Assembly (NCBI RefSeq): GCF_012395835.1 | Contig: NZ_JAAZSQ010000016.1 | Coordinates: 1-36,016, forward strand | Reading direction: 5' to 3' | Length of the DNA: 36,016 nt | DNA from: Arthrobacter mobilis | GTDB lineage: Bacteria > Actinomycetota > Actinomycetes > Actinomycetales > Micrococcaceae | Part shown: piece by piece, positions 15,326 through 23,094 of the stretch | How positions within the stretch are numbered: position 1 is the first letter of the stretch | Layout: each line of letters starts with the position of its first letter | Made by a program: the position numbers and the translations under genes | Notes under the pieces: model-generated | Seen by the model: only the letters and a program-made list of their open reading frames with translations | What the model was told of the DNA's origin: nothing | Databases searched by the model: none

Positions 15326-16027
15326 ATGGAACCGATGCTCGAAAAACGAAACCTATCCATCGCCCTTGCCGGCATTGACGGCGCCGGCAAGAGTTCGGCT
15401 GCCAAGGCACTGGCTTCACGGCTGCGGGACCGGGGCATGACCGTGGAGGTCACCGGGGTGTACGGCGGCCGGAAGAACATGGACAACCTGGCCCGCCGGT
15501 TCGGCACGACTGCTTCCCGGATCCTGGGGATCCGCGGGATGGATTTCGCGGAGACCCTCGTCCGCGCCGCCCGGATGGCTCACGCAACCCGGCTCATGCG
15601 CCGGGGCGGACTGCTCATCCTGGACAGGTCCTTTCACTGCCAGCAGGCCCTGCGCCGGGCGCGCCGGCTGCCCGGCCCGGGGCTGGCCGGACTGCTTGAA
15701 CTGCTGTTCCCCGGGCCGGACGCCGTGGTGTTCTTCGAGATCGACCCGCAGACGGCATTTGCCAGGATCCGGGCCCGCGGCACCGACGTCGAGAGCCTGG
15801 AGGATCTGGCCGCCCTGGATGCCGGCTACCGGCAGCTTGAAACCTTTGGGGACTTCATCACCATCGATGCCGCCCAATCCCCGGACCGGGTGGCAGACCA
15901 GTTGGAACAGGAAGTCCTGCGGCTCCTGGGCAGCTCAGCCCTGCATCCGCCGCTGGACTTGTTCTTCCCGGTCTTCGACGGTCAGGACGAGGTGGCCCGG
16001 GCCGCCTACACGAGCGGCCACGGGTAG
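15326..16027 (+). CDS. thymidylate-kinase-like P-loop kinase
   Basis: 233 residues from ATG 15326, or 230 from ATG 15335. The P-loop GIDGAGKSS is at 16-24. A DRS motif in LLILDRSFHCQQ corresponds to the DR[YFS] motif of nucleoside monophosphate kinases. The following LPGPGLAGLLELLFPGPDAVVF leads to EIDPQTAFARIRARGTD, the Arg-containing lid region. This assigns it to the thymidylate kinase-like group, though housekeeping dTMP kinase has a more canonical sequence, so the substrate may be another nucleotide or small molecule. Its last 22 bases overlap the end of the convergent SCO1664-like gene. No operon partner on the same strand. Confidence 0.8.
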   Translation: MEPMLEKRNLSIALAGIDGAGKSSAAKALASRLRDRGMTVEVTGVYGGRKNMDNLARRFGTTASRILGIRGMDFAETLVRAARMAHATRLMRRGGLLILDRSFHCQQALRRARRLPGPGLAGLLELLFPGPDAVVFFEIDPQTAFARIRARGTDVESLEDLAALDAGYRQLETFGDFITIDAAQSPDRVADQLEQEVLRLLGSSALHPPLDLFFPVFDGQDEVARAAYTSGHG

Positions 16028-16725
16028 CGCCTGCCGGTGCGGTCGACCGGCAGCACCCCCTCGTCCAGCAGGCGCTGCACCCGGCGCTGCAGGGCGGTGA
16101 CTTCCGCGTCGTCGAGCAGTCCGGCGACGTCGTGGGGCACGGAGTCGGCGAGCGGGGTGATGTCCTCAAGCAGGGCAGCGGGGATGGGCTCGCCCGCGAA
16201 GTCCCAGATCACGGTGCGCAGTTTGAAGCCTGCCGAGAAGCACAGCCCGTGGTCAATGCCCCACACCCGTCCGTCGCGGCCGCGCAGCACGTGCCCGCTC
16301 TTGCGGTCGGTGTTGTTGGCGATGCAGTCGAACAGGGCGATCTGCGACAGGACGTGATGGGTCTCGGGCGAGTCAGCGTGCAGTGTGAAGTAGTGCTCAC
16401 GGACGTCGCACTCTATGAACCACTGTAGCGAGCCGACCCCCAAGGGGGAGTCCTCGCGGATCACCGTCGGCGGCACGAGCCCCCACCCCAGGTACTCGCT
16501 GAGCAGGTACGCGGCGCGTTCCCGCCTGTACAAGCCGGGCTCAAAATCGGACAGCGGCTGTTCCCCGGCCTCCGGCTTGTAGACCGCCCACGCCGAGTCG
16601 TCCCCGCAGGAGACCTGGACGAGGAACGTCGCGTTGCTGCTGCGCAGGATGCGTCCGAGCAGCTCGATGCGGCCTTCGGCGAGCAGAGCCAGCTCCCGTC
16701 CGGGAGGCCCTTTGTCCCTTGTCAC
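16006..16725 (-). CDS. SCO1664 family protein (PI3/4-kinase-like fold)
   Basis: 239 residues starting at GTG 16725, which overlaps the stop of the upstream phosphomutase gene (GTGA), so the two are translationally coupled. The sequence shows an atypical kinase layout: VYKP with K50 as the nucleotide-binding lysine, IANNTDRKSGH (135-145) as catalytic loop with D140, and WGIDHGLCF (155-163) as metal-binding motif with D158. This is the arrangement of PI3/4-kinase-like proteins and of the actinobacterial SCO1664 family. The substrate is unknown. In many actinobacteria this family occurs with the MSMEG_4193-type phosphomutase and a DUF3090 protein; no DUF3090 gene is present here. A longer frame upstream is Arg/Pro-rich and only a shadow of the phosphomutase gene. 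Confidence 0.88.
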   Translation of the reverse strand: MTRDKGPPGRELALLAEGRIELLGRILRSSNATFLVQVSCGDDSAWAVYKPEAGEQPLSDFEPGLYRRERAAYLLSEYLGWGLVPPTVIREDSPLGVGSLQWFIECDVREHYFTLHADSPETHHVLSQIALFDCIANNTDRKSGHVLRGRDGRVWGIDHGLCFSAGFKLRTVIWDFAGEPIPAALLEDITPLADSVPHDVAGLLDDAEVTALQRRVQRLLDEGVLPVDRTGRRYPWPLV

Positions 16726-17387
16726 GACGACCTCAGCCCGCTCAAAGGTTCCAAGGTCGAGTTCACCATGAGCACGGCGGGCGGCCTGCCCTCCACGTAC
16801 GAGATGACCGAGACCGAGCCCGGGCTGATGACGATCCGCTGGAAGAGGTCCAGATGCGTGCCCAGGGCGTGGGCGACGGCGGCCTTGATCGGGTCGGCGT
16901 GGGAGAAGCAGACGACGACGCCGCCGGCATGGGCGGCGCACAGCACCTCGAGCGCCTCGACCATCCGCGCCTGCATCTGCGCGAAGCTCTCCCCACCCGG
17001 GAAGCGGAAGGCCGAGGGGGTGTGCTGGATGGTCTGCCACTGGGGTAGGCCCGCGAGCTCGGCGAGCGCGGCGCCGGTCCACTCGCCGAAGTCACACTCG
17101 ATCAGGCCGGCGTTCTCGTTCACGTCGAGTCCGGTGCAGGCTGCCGTGGGTTCTGCAGTCTCCCGGGTGCGCTCGAGCGGCGAGGAGTAGATGACATCGA
17201 CCGGAAGACCGGCGAGCCGTTCCGCCACCCGGTCAGCCTGGGCCTGGCCCCGGTCGGACAGGTGCAGTCCCGGGGTCCGCCCGGGCAACACCGTGCCCGT
17301 GGTCGGGGTCTCCCCGTGCCGCACCAAAAGGAGCAGGGTGCTTGGCGGTGTTGATGGTACCGGCGGTGTGGTTTCAGTCATCAGCAT
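16722..17387 (-). CDS. histidine phosphatase family protein, MSMEG_4193-like phosphomutase
   Basis: 221 residues. The phosphohistidine motif RHGET is at 23-27 (H24 catalytic), SSPLERTRETA at 68-78, the acid E97 in ECDFGEW, and the second catalytic histidine H163 in CFSHADPIK. These define the phosphoglycerate-mutase-like superfamily, and the wording of the motifs matches the MSMEG_4193 subgroup. Starts at ATG 17387 or, six bases in, ATG 17381; ribosome binding site weak. Its final codon overlaps the start of the SCO1664-like gene by four bases. Divergent from the MoxR-type ATPase across 90 bases. The actual substrate is not known. Confidence 0.9.
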   Translation of the reverse strand: MLMTETTPPVPSTPPSTLLLLVRHGETPTTGTVLPGRTPGLHLSDRGQAQADRVAERLAGLPVDVIYSSPLERTRETAEPTAACTGLDVNENAGLIECDFGEWTGAALAELAGLPQWQTIQHTPSAFRFPGGESFAQMQARMVEALEVLCAAHAGGVVVCFSHADPIKAAVAHALGTHLDLFQRIVISPGSVSVISYVEGRPPAVLMVNSTLEPLSGLRSS

Positions 17388-17425
17388 CCAGCGTAAGTGG
17401 TTCCAGAGGGCCGCGTGCGGGAATT

Positions 17426-17464
17426 AAGGGACCCTTGATCCTCGATTCAGCGCATGTTCGAGGA
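17426..17464. promoter_or_regulatory. dyads in the phosphomutase / MoxR divergent spacer
   Basis: AAGGG-A-CCCTT at 17426-17436 and TCCTCG (17439-17444) with CGAGGA (17459-17464). They lie in the 90-base spacer that must hold both divergent promoters, so one or both may be operator sites. Evidence is symmetry and position only. Confidence 0.35.
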
Positions 17465-17477
17465 CTACGGTTGAGGT

Positions 17478-18866
17478 GTGAGTGATCGCCCCGATATCTT
17501 CACCGTTGGTGAACTCCGTGCAGCCGGCCACGTCCACAAGGACCTGCGTCACGAGATCCGCGACAACCTGCTCGCCGCGCTCGCCGCGGACCGCGATCCG
17601 TGGCCCGGGATGTACGGTTTCAGCCGGACTGTCCTTCCCCAGCTTGAGCGTGCCTTGATCGCCGGCCACGACGTCGTCCTGCTTGGCGAGCGGGGACAGG
17701 GCAAGACGCGGCTGCTCCGCACCCTGGTCGGGCTGCTTGACGAGTGGTCGCCGGTGATCGAGGGATCGGAACTGAACGAACACCCGTATGAACCGGTCAC
17801 GGAGCAGTCCCGCACCCGTGCGCTCGCCGAAGGGGACCGGCTGCGCGTGTCCTGGCGCCACCGCTCGGAACGGTACGTCGAGAAGCTCGCCACACCGGAC
17901 ACCTCCGTCGCCGACTTGATTGGCGACGTCGACCCGATGCGGGTGGCCGAGGGCCGCCGGCTCGGGGACCCGGAAACCATCCACTACGGCCTCATCCCGC
18001 GCTCCAACCGCGGCATCATCGGCATTAACGAACTGCCCGACCTGGCCGAGCGCATCCAGGTCGCGATGCTCAATGTGATGGAGGAGCGCGATATCCAGAT
18101 CCGCGGCTACGTGCTGCGGCTGCCGCTCGATGTGCTCGTCGTCGCGTCCGCCAACCCCGAGGACTACACCAACCGCGGCCGGATCATCACTCCCCTGAAG
18201 GACCGCTTCGGTGCCGAGATCCGCACCCACTACCCGATAGAGCTCGACGACGAGGTCGCCGTCATCCAGCAGGAGGGGCGGCTGGTTGCCGACGTCCCGC
18301 CCGTCATTCTTGAGATCCTGGCCCGCTACACCCGTGCGCTGCGGCAGTCCCCGGCAATCAACCAGAGTTCCGGGGTCTCGGCGCGGTTCGGCATCGCCGG
18401 CGCCGAGACCGTCGCCGCGGCGGCGCTGCGCCGGGCCGCGGTGCGCGGGGAGGATGAGGCGGTTGCGCGGATCGTCGATCTGGAGTGCGCGGTCGACGTC
18501 CTCTCCGGCAAGATCGAGTTCGAATCGGGTGAGGAGGGGCGTGAACAAGCCGTCCTCGATCACCTGGTGCGCGCGGCCACTGCCGACGCCGTGCGGGTGC
18601 ACTTCCGCGGTCTCGACTTCGGTCCGCTCGTGGCGGCGCTCGACGGCCACACGACCGTGACGACCGGGGAAGAGGTCACGGCGCGGGAGTTCCTCGAAAA
18701 CCTCCCGGCTCTTGACGGATCCGGCCTGTACGACGCGATCAGCGCGCGCCTGGACGCGAAAAACGACGGACAGCGCGCCGCCGCGATCGAACTTGCACTC
18801 GAAGGACTCTTCCTCGCCCGGCGGATCTCCAAGGAATCCGGCGACGGGGAGACGATCTACGGCTAG
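17478..18866 (+). CDS. MoxR/ChlI-type AAA+ ATPase
   Basis: 462 residues from GTG 17478 (VSDRPDIFTVGELRAAG). Walker A GERGQGKT is at 70-77. The Walker B region reads GIIGINEL (179-186), with the Glu typical of the magnesium-chelatase/MoxR clade, and sensor 1 is VVASANPEDY with N226. Insertions with QSRTRALAEGD and the PLKDRFGAEI segment also fit ChlI-like ATPases. The C-terminal 180 residues form the helical lid. The next gene, 26 bases downstream, encodes a VWA-domain protein, giving the classic ATPase plus VWA pair that remodels or inserts metal into a client complex. The client is not evident from this window. Cytosolic. Confidence 0.92.
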   Translation: MSDRPDIFTVGELRAAGHVHKDLRHEIRDNLLAALAADRDPWPGMYGFSRTVLPQLERALIAGHDVVLLGERGQGKTRLLRTLVGLLDEWSPVIEGSELNEHPYEPVTEQSRTRALAEGDRLRVSWRHRSERYVEKLATPDTSVADLIGDVDPMRVAEGRRLGDPETIHYGLIPRSNRGIIGINELPDLAERIQVAMLNVMEERDIQIRGYVLRLPLDVLVVASANPEDYTNRGRIITPLKDRFGAEIRTHYPIELDDEVAVIQQEGRLVADVPPVILEILARYTRALRQSPAINQSSGVSARFGIAGAETVAAAALRRAAVRGEDEAVARIVDLECAVDVLSGKIEFESGEEGREQAVLDHLVRAATADAVRVHFRGLDFGPLVAALDGHTTVTTGEEVTAREFLENLPALDGSGLYDAISARLDAKNDGQRAAAIELALEGLFLARRISKESGDGETIYG

Positions 18867-18892
18867 GAACAGGGCCAGGGAGAGGCAGCATC

Positions 18893-20896
18893 ATGGGAGC
18901 TCACCACCGGTCCTCCAGATACGGCCGGTACACGGGAGGACCCGATCCGCTCGCCCCGCCGGTCGACCTGGCCGAGGCGCTCGACGCGATTGCCGAGGAC
19001 GTCATGGCAGGTTACTCGCCCCGGCACGCCCTGCAGGAGTTCCTGCGGCGCGGCGGCCGGAGCCGTGAAGGGCTCGACAACCTCGCCGGCCGGGTGCAGC
19101 AGCGCCGGCGTGACCTGCTGAGCCGCCACCGGCTGGACGGCACCCTCAGCGAGGTCCGGAAGCTTCTCGACACTGCGGTGCTGGAGGAGCGCAAGCAGCT
19201 CGCCCGCGACGCCATGATGGACAACACCGACCGCGCCTTCCGGGAGATGCAGCTGCAGAACCTGCCCTCTTCCACGGCGGCAGCGGTGAACGAGCTCGCC
19301 GCCTATGACTGGCAGTCGGGCACCGCCCGGGCGGCCTACGAGCGGATCAAGGACCTGCTGGGCCGCGAGGTCCTTGACCAGCGGTTTGCCGGCATGAAAC
19401 AAGCGCTCGAGAACGCCACCGATGAGGACCGCGCAGCCGTGAGCGGGATGCTGCGCGACCTCAATGAGCTGCTTGGCAAACACCGGCGCGGCGAAGACAC
19501 CGACGCGGACTTCCAGGAGTTCATGGCGCGGCACGGCCGCTACTTTCCGGAGAATCCGCAATCGGTCGACGAGCTCATCGATGCCCTCGCCCGGCGGGCG
19601 GCCGCGGCCCAGCGGCTCCTGCAATCCATGTCCCAGGAGCAGCGCGATGAGCTGATGCGCCTGTCGGCCCAGGCGTTCGGCTCGCCCGACCTGATGGCCC
19701 AGCTCAATCAACTCGACGCGAGCCTGCGCGCCCTGCGCCCCGGCGAGGACTGGAGCGGTTCCGAACGCTTCGAGGGTCAGGAGGGGCTTGGGCTGGGCGA
19801 CGGTACGGGAGCGCTCCAGGACATCGCAGAACTCGACGAGCTGGCCGAACAGCTCTCGCAGTCCTACAGCGGATCAAGCCTGGACGACCTGGATCTGGAT
19901 GCCCTCGCCCGCCAGCTCGGGCAGAATGCCGCCGTGACGGCCCGCACCCTTGCGGAGATCGAGCGGGCGATGCAGGACGGCGGCTACCTGAGGCGCGGTG
20001 CCGACGGCGACCTCAGGTTGTCCCCGCAGGCCATGCGGCGGCTCGGGAAGTCGCTGTTGCGGGACACCGCCAGGCAGCTGTCGGGCCGGCAGGGGCGCCG
20101 GGACACGCGCGTCGCCGGTGCCGCCGGCGAGCAGACCGGTTCCAGCCGTGAGTGGCAGTTCGGGGACGCCGAGCCGTGGGATGTCACGCGCACCATGACA
20201 AACGCGATCCGCCGCACAGTTGCCGAGGGTGGTAATCCGGGCGGCGGGCTGCGCCTCGGGGCGGGCGATATCGAGGTGGCGGAAACCGAGGCGCGTACCC
20301 AGGCCGCCGTCGTCCTGCTCGTCGACGTGTCGTTCTCGATGGCCGCCGAGGGACGGTGGGTGCCAATGAAACGCACCGCGCTCGCCTTGCACCACCTGGT
20401 CTCCACCCGATTCCGCGGGGACCGGCTGCAGCTGATCACGTTCGGCCGTTACGCGCAGTCCATGGACATCGGCGAGCTCACCGCCCTGCCGGCGGTGCGG
20501 GAACAGGGAACAAACCTGCATCACGGCTTGCTGCTGGCCAATCGGTTCTTCCGCCGGCACCCGTCAATGCAGCCGGTCCTCCTCGTGGTGACCGACGGCG
20601 AACCCACTGCGCACCTGCTGACCGAGGGCGAATCGTGGTTCTCCTGGCCGCCCGACCCGGAGACGATCCGCGTCACGGTCGCGGAGCTCGACCGTCTGGG
20701 GCGTGCCGGCGCGCAGGTCACATTCTTCCGGCTCGGCGGCGACCCTAGTCTCGAACGGTTCGTCCAGCGTATGGCCCGCCGGATCGACGGCCGGGTCGTG
20801 GCGCCCAACGCCGGCGATCTCGGGGCCGCTGTTGTGGGGGAGTACCTGCGCGCTCGTTTCCACGGCCCCTACGACGACGCCGGCTGGGTTTCATGA
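18893..20896 (+). CDS. VWA domain protein, partner of the MoxR-type ATPase
   Basis: 667 residues. The first 440 are charged and mainly helical, with D/E-rich stretches around 300-335 (GDGTGALQDIAELDELAEQL). The C-terminal 190 form a von Willebrand A domain with a complete MIDAS: DVSFS at 478-482, T540 in GTNLHHG, and D568 in VVTDGEP. This layout is that of CoxE/ChlD-like partners of MoxR ATPases. ATG 18893 follows GGGAGAGG. The gene is separated by 26 bases from the ATPase gene and is surely co-transcribed with it. Predicted cytosolic metal-dependent adaptor that binds the client. Confidence 0.9.
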   Translation: MGAHHRSSRYGRYTGGPDPLAPPVDLAEALDAIAEDVMAGYSPRHALQEFLRRGGRSREGLDNLAGRVQQRRRDLLSRHRLDGTLSEVRKLLDTAVLEERKQLARDAMMDNTDRAFREMQLQNLPSSTAAAVNELAAYDWQSGTARAAYERIKDLLGREVLDQRFAGMKQALENATDEDRAAVSGMLRDLNELLGKHRRGEDTDADFQEFMARHGRYFPENPQSVDELIDALARRAAAAQRLLQSMSQEQRDELMRLSAQAFGSPDLMAQLNQLDASLRALRPGEDWSGSERFEGQEGLGLGDGTGALQDIAELDELAEQLSQSYSGSSLDDLDLDALARQLGQNAAVTARTLAEIERAMQDGGYLRRGADGDLRLSPQAMRRLGKSLLRDTARQLSGRQGRRDTRVAGAAGEQTGSSREWQFGDAEPWDVTRTMTNAIRRTVAEGGNPGGGLRLGAGDIEVAETEARTQAAVVLLVDVSFSMAAEGRWVPMKRTALALHHLVSTRFRGDRLQLITFGRYAQSMDIGELTALPAVREQGTNLHHGLLLANRFFRRHPSMQPVLLVVTDGEPTAHLLTEGESWFSWPPDPETIRVTVAELDRLGRAGAQVTFFRLGGDPSLERFVQRMARRIDGRVVAPNAGDLGAAVVGEYLRARFHGPYDDAGWVS

Positions 20897-21133
20897 GCGG
20901 CGGCCTTCATAAGGCCAGGCTGAGTTTGCGATCGGAGATGGAGTCCGGGGCCGGCACTGTATTTCGGGAAGCAAATTACACTCACGCTGGAGCCCCTATA
21001 AAATCCCAAGGGGACTCCGGGATTCCAGGAAGAAGGTCATTGGATCCAACTATTGGACCGGTACCGGCGGGCTGGAAGCTCTGCACGCAGGCGGGGGCTT
21101 CGGGGCTGACCGGCAGTTGGCGCCGGATTAGAG

Positions 21134-21180
21134 GGCAAGGGCCCCGGCCGGGAATGGGGAGGTGCGGCCGGGCCCTTGCC
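21134..21180 (+). terminator. strong GC-rich hairpin, probable terminator of the MoxR/VWA operon
   Basis: GGCAAGGGCCC then CGGCCG (21134-21150) pairs with CGGCCGGGCCCTTGCC (21165-21180), with one bulged base and a 14-base loop, followed by TTTC. It lies about 240 bases after the VWA gene, rather far for a terminator, so it may instead end an unrecognised transcript. Confidence 0.6.
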
Positions 21181-21729
21181 TTTCAGCACGCTGCCGGCAC
21201 AGGTATGGGGGGGACCGCCGGCAAGCAGCCAACAGCCTGCCATTTGCATCGTGAATTGCCTAAATCGAAGCGGTTCTGTTACGCCGCAATGTAATAGAAA
21301 CTGCGGTAAGCGCGTGATTTTCCGCATGAGCTCAAGAAAAGCTCAGGAAACCAAAAGTATTGGGCGAGGAAAATCCTTTTTCCAAATTCTGCTGTAGCCT
21401 TCTTGTGAGGCACATCACACCGCCGAATCGGGGTTGGGGGACCCCGGCGGTCTTGTGTTTCGCGCGCGGCACCCGGTGACTCTTGGGGAAGGCACCGGGG
21501 CCGCGCTCTACTGCGGCGGCCGGCTGGTCTGCTTCGATTGCGCCCCGCAGGCAGCTCTTCGATGGCGGCGGACCGGGTTTCCCTGGGCTGCAGGTTCCCG
21601 GCCTGTTCCCATGGGTCATTCAGCGGCCGACCCGGCTCAGGGACTCATGGCGGCACGGGGACCTCGGTGGAAGGGACCGGGCATGCGGGCCGGAAACGCT
21701 GCGGCGGAATCGTTCCGGCGCGGTTAGGG

Positions 21730-21763
21730 GCAGGGCCGGGCCCTGGCGATGGTCCGGCCCTGC
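21730..21763. repeat. perfect 10-bp inverted repeat
   Basis: GCAGGGCCGG (21730-21739) and CCGGCCCTGC (21754-21763) with a 14-base loop. No T-run follows. Hairpin or protein-binding site upstream of the 117-aa gene. Confidence 0.5.
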
Positions 21764-21835
21764 GGATCACGATGGTTCCGAGGCGTTTTGCCGCCGCGCG
21801 TTTCGAAGCATGCTGTATATTTCCCACTACAAGAC

Positions 21836-21849
21836 AGACCGTTCGGTCT
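21836..21849. promoter_or_regulatory. TetR-type operator candidate
   Basis: AGACCGTTCGGTCT is a perfect palindrome, flanked as ACAGACCG-TT-CGGTCTTGT. This half-site resembles the ACCG/CGGT cores that many TetR-family regulators recognise. It lies about 67 bases before ATG 21916, just after a TATA-rich stretch (TGTATATTT at about 21814-21822). No TetR-like gene is in the window. Confidence 0.45.
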
Positions 21850-21915
21850 TGTCCATGTGGCTGGCTTGGCGTAGCAGCCGGGAGTATTGCTTCGACAACT
21901 GAAAAGGTGGCCTCC

Positions 21916-22269
21916 ATGGATCAGATCCCCAGGACAAGCGTTCTGCCCCCGTCGATCGCGACGGTTGACTCGACCGTGTATGTGGAGCCCGAAGCTGCGG
22001 CCGTCCTGTCGATCCGGACAGCGGACGATCAGGCAGCCGGTTCGGCCGTTCTGCAGGAGCGCCTGCTGGCCGGGATCGTTGCCCGGTCCGGTGAGCTCGA
22101 GGCCGCGGAGTGGGCGGTCGACCAGGCGCAGGCAGCGCTGGATGAACAGATTGTGTCGGCCCTGTCGGCGGGTGTGCCGCCGGAGCAGGTCGCTGAGGCG
22201 GCCGGGTTGGGAGTGGCCGAGTTGCCGGAATTCGCCGGCGTCCAGGTTCCCGTGGCCATGGAAAGTTGA
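21916..22269 (+). CDS. hypothetical coiled-coil / helix-turn-helix-like protein (117 aa)
   Basis: Starts MDQIPRTSVLPPSIATVDST at ATG 21916 behind AAAAGGTGG. Residues 36-78 form a long helix with heptad-like spacing (QERLLAGIVARSGELEAAEW), and residues 78-103 read QIVSALSAGVPPEQVAEAAG, the spacing of a helix-turn-helix. No catalytic residues and no membrane segment. Similar short proteins with a helix followed by an HTH occur in actinobacteria, often unannotated. A strong terminator follows at 22354 and a palindromic operator candidate precedes the gene, so it is a monocistronic, probably regulated unit. DNA binding is inferred, not shown. Confidence 0.7.
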   Translation: MDQIPRTSVLPPSIATVDSTVYVEPEAAAVLSIRTADDQAAGSAVLQERLLAGIVARSGELEAAEWAVDQAQAALDEQIVSALSAGVPPEQVAEAAGLGVAELPEFAGVQVPVAMES

Positions 22270-22353
22270 CTCGCCTCGGCGCGGGCAGCCGATCCCCACG
22301 GGATGCTTCCGCGCTGGCGAAGTGCGCCGTGAGCACCGCGTCCGGGTGGCGAA

Positions 22354-22396
22354 GCCGGGCCTGGTGCGGAGGATGCTCCTCCGCACCAGGCCCGGC
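22354..22396 (+). terminator. perfect 20-bp hairpin terminator
   Basis: Arms 22354-22373 and 22377-22396 pair over 20 bases without mismatch around a TGC loop, followed by CCCTTTGTC. It lies 84 bases after the 117-aa gene and 62 bases before the end of the convergent secreted-protein gene, so it can serve as terminator for the first and possibly for both. Confidence 0.8.
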
Positions 22397-22458
22397 CCCT
22401 TTGTCTACTGCCCAGGATGACCTGTGCAGCCCCCAATCCCCTCAGCAGGTGCGGACTG

Positions 22459-22968
22459 TCAGCCAGGCATCGACGTGTTCGCGCTGTTCCGCCATCCTGT
22501 CCAGGCCGACCAGATACCGCTGTAACCCTCCTGGAAGCGCGTGCGCTGGAACACCTCCTCGTTGCCCGCCTCGGTGTTGACGAGCGTCCGGACGTTGTTC
22601 AGCGTGACCGCCCCGCCGGCGCTGACATAGACGTTCGTCCAGTTCGTTCCGCCCAGGTAGTCATTGCCATCAAACGGGGGTGTCCACGAGTCATCGTCTT
22701 CCCAGCGCTGCTGCTGGATGTTCAGGTAGCGGCCCTGGTAGCAGTACACGTACACGCGGTAGTTGACCAGCATCGTGCCGGACTGGTTGTGCCCGGCATA
22801 GATGGGCTTCAGGGGCGTCACGCTGCAGGCGTACTGGGTGCTGGCGGCCTGGGCGGGTGCAGCCGCTGTGGCAGGGACCGCCACAGCGGCCAAGCCCAGA
22901 GCTGCTGCGAGGGCGATCTTGGACCGGCGGGAGCGGTGGCGCTGGTTCGCCGGCAGGTTTACGGACAT
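22459..22968 (-). CDS. secreted hypothetical protein
   Basis: 169 residues from ATG 22968, preceded by GAGGAGGA. Residues 1-42 are a typical actinobacterial signal peptide: a basic start (RHRSRRSK), the hydrophobic core IALAAALGLAAVAVPATA, and cleavage near AQA at 40-42. The mature part has two cysteines (C48, C76) that can form a disulfide and is rich in Tyr, Trp and Asn (YLNIQQQRWEDDDSW, GYSGIWSAWTGWR), suggesting a beta-sandwich extracellular domain. I do not recognise the family. Upstream, on the same strand, is the large SARP-type regulator, 126 bases away; a functional link is possible but unproven. Confidence 0.8.
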   Translation of the reverse strand: MSVNLPANQRHRSRRSKIALAAALGLAAVAVPATAAAPAQAASTQYACSVTPLKPIYAGHNQSGTMLVNYRVYVYCYQGRYLNIQQQRWEDDDSWTPPFDGNDYLGGTNWTNVYVSAGGAVTLNNVRTLVNTEAGNEEVFQRTRFQEGYSGIWSAWTGWRNSANTSMPG

Positions 22969-23094
22969 TTCATCCTCCTCGAAGGTGGTGCGAGCTGGTT
23001 TGGCTTCGCACCTCCATTGAGGCCCCCGGCGTTTGCAAGCCGCTTGAGACCTACTTGAAGCGCGGCTGGAAGCGGGGGAGGAACGACGGCGGAC

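Larger units (their letters stand above)
20897..21915. other. long intergenic region with terminator, AT-rich segment and candidate operator
   Basis: About 1 kb without a credible gene. Contents in order: a strong hairpin at 21134-21180, a relatively AT-rich stretch at about 21250-21420 unlike its surroundings, a GC-rich inverted repeat at 21730-21763, and a perfect 14-base palindrome at 21836-21849 about 70 bases before the next gene. Open frames here lack ribosome binding sites. The AT-rich part could be promoter DNA, an acquired segment or an RNA gene I cannot identify. Confidence 0.45.

Noticed and set aside
17424-18650. Minus-strand open frame of 408 codons over the MoxR-type ATPase
   Set aside because: Antisense to a gene with complete Walker and sensor motifs; no domain.
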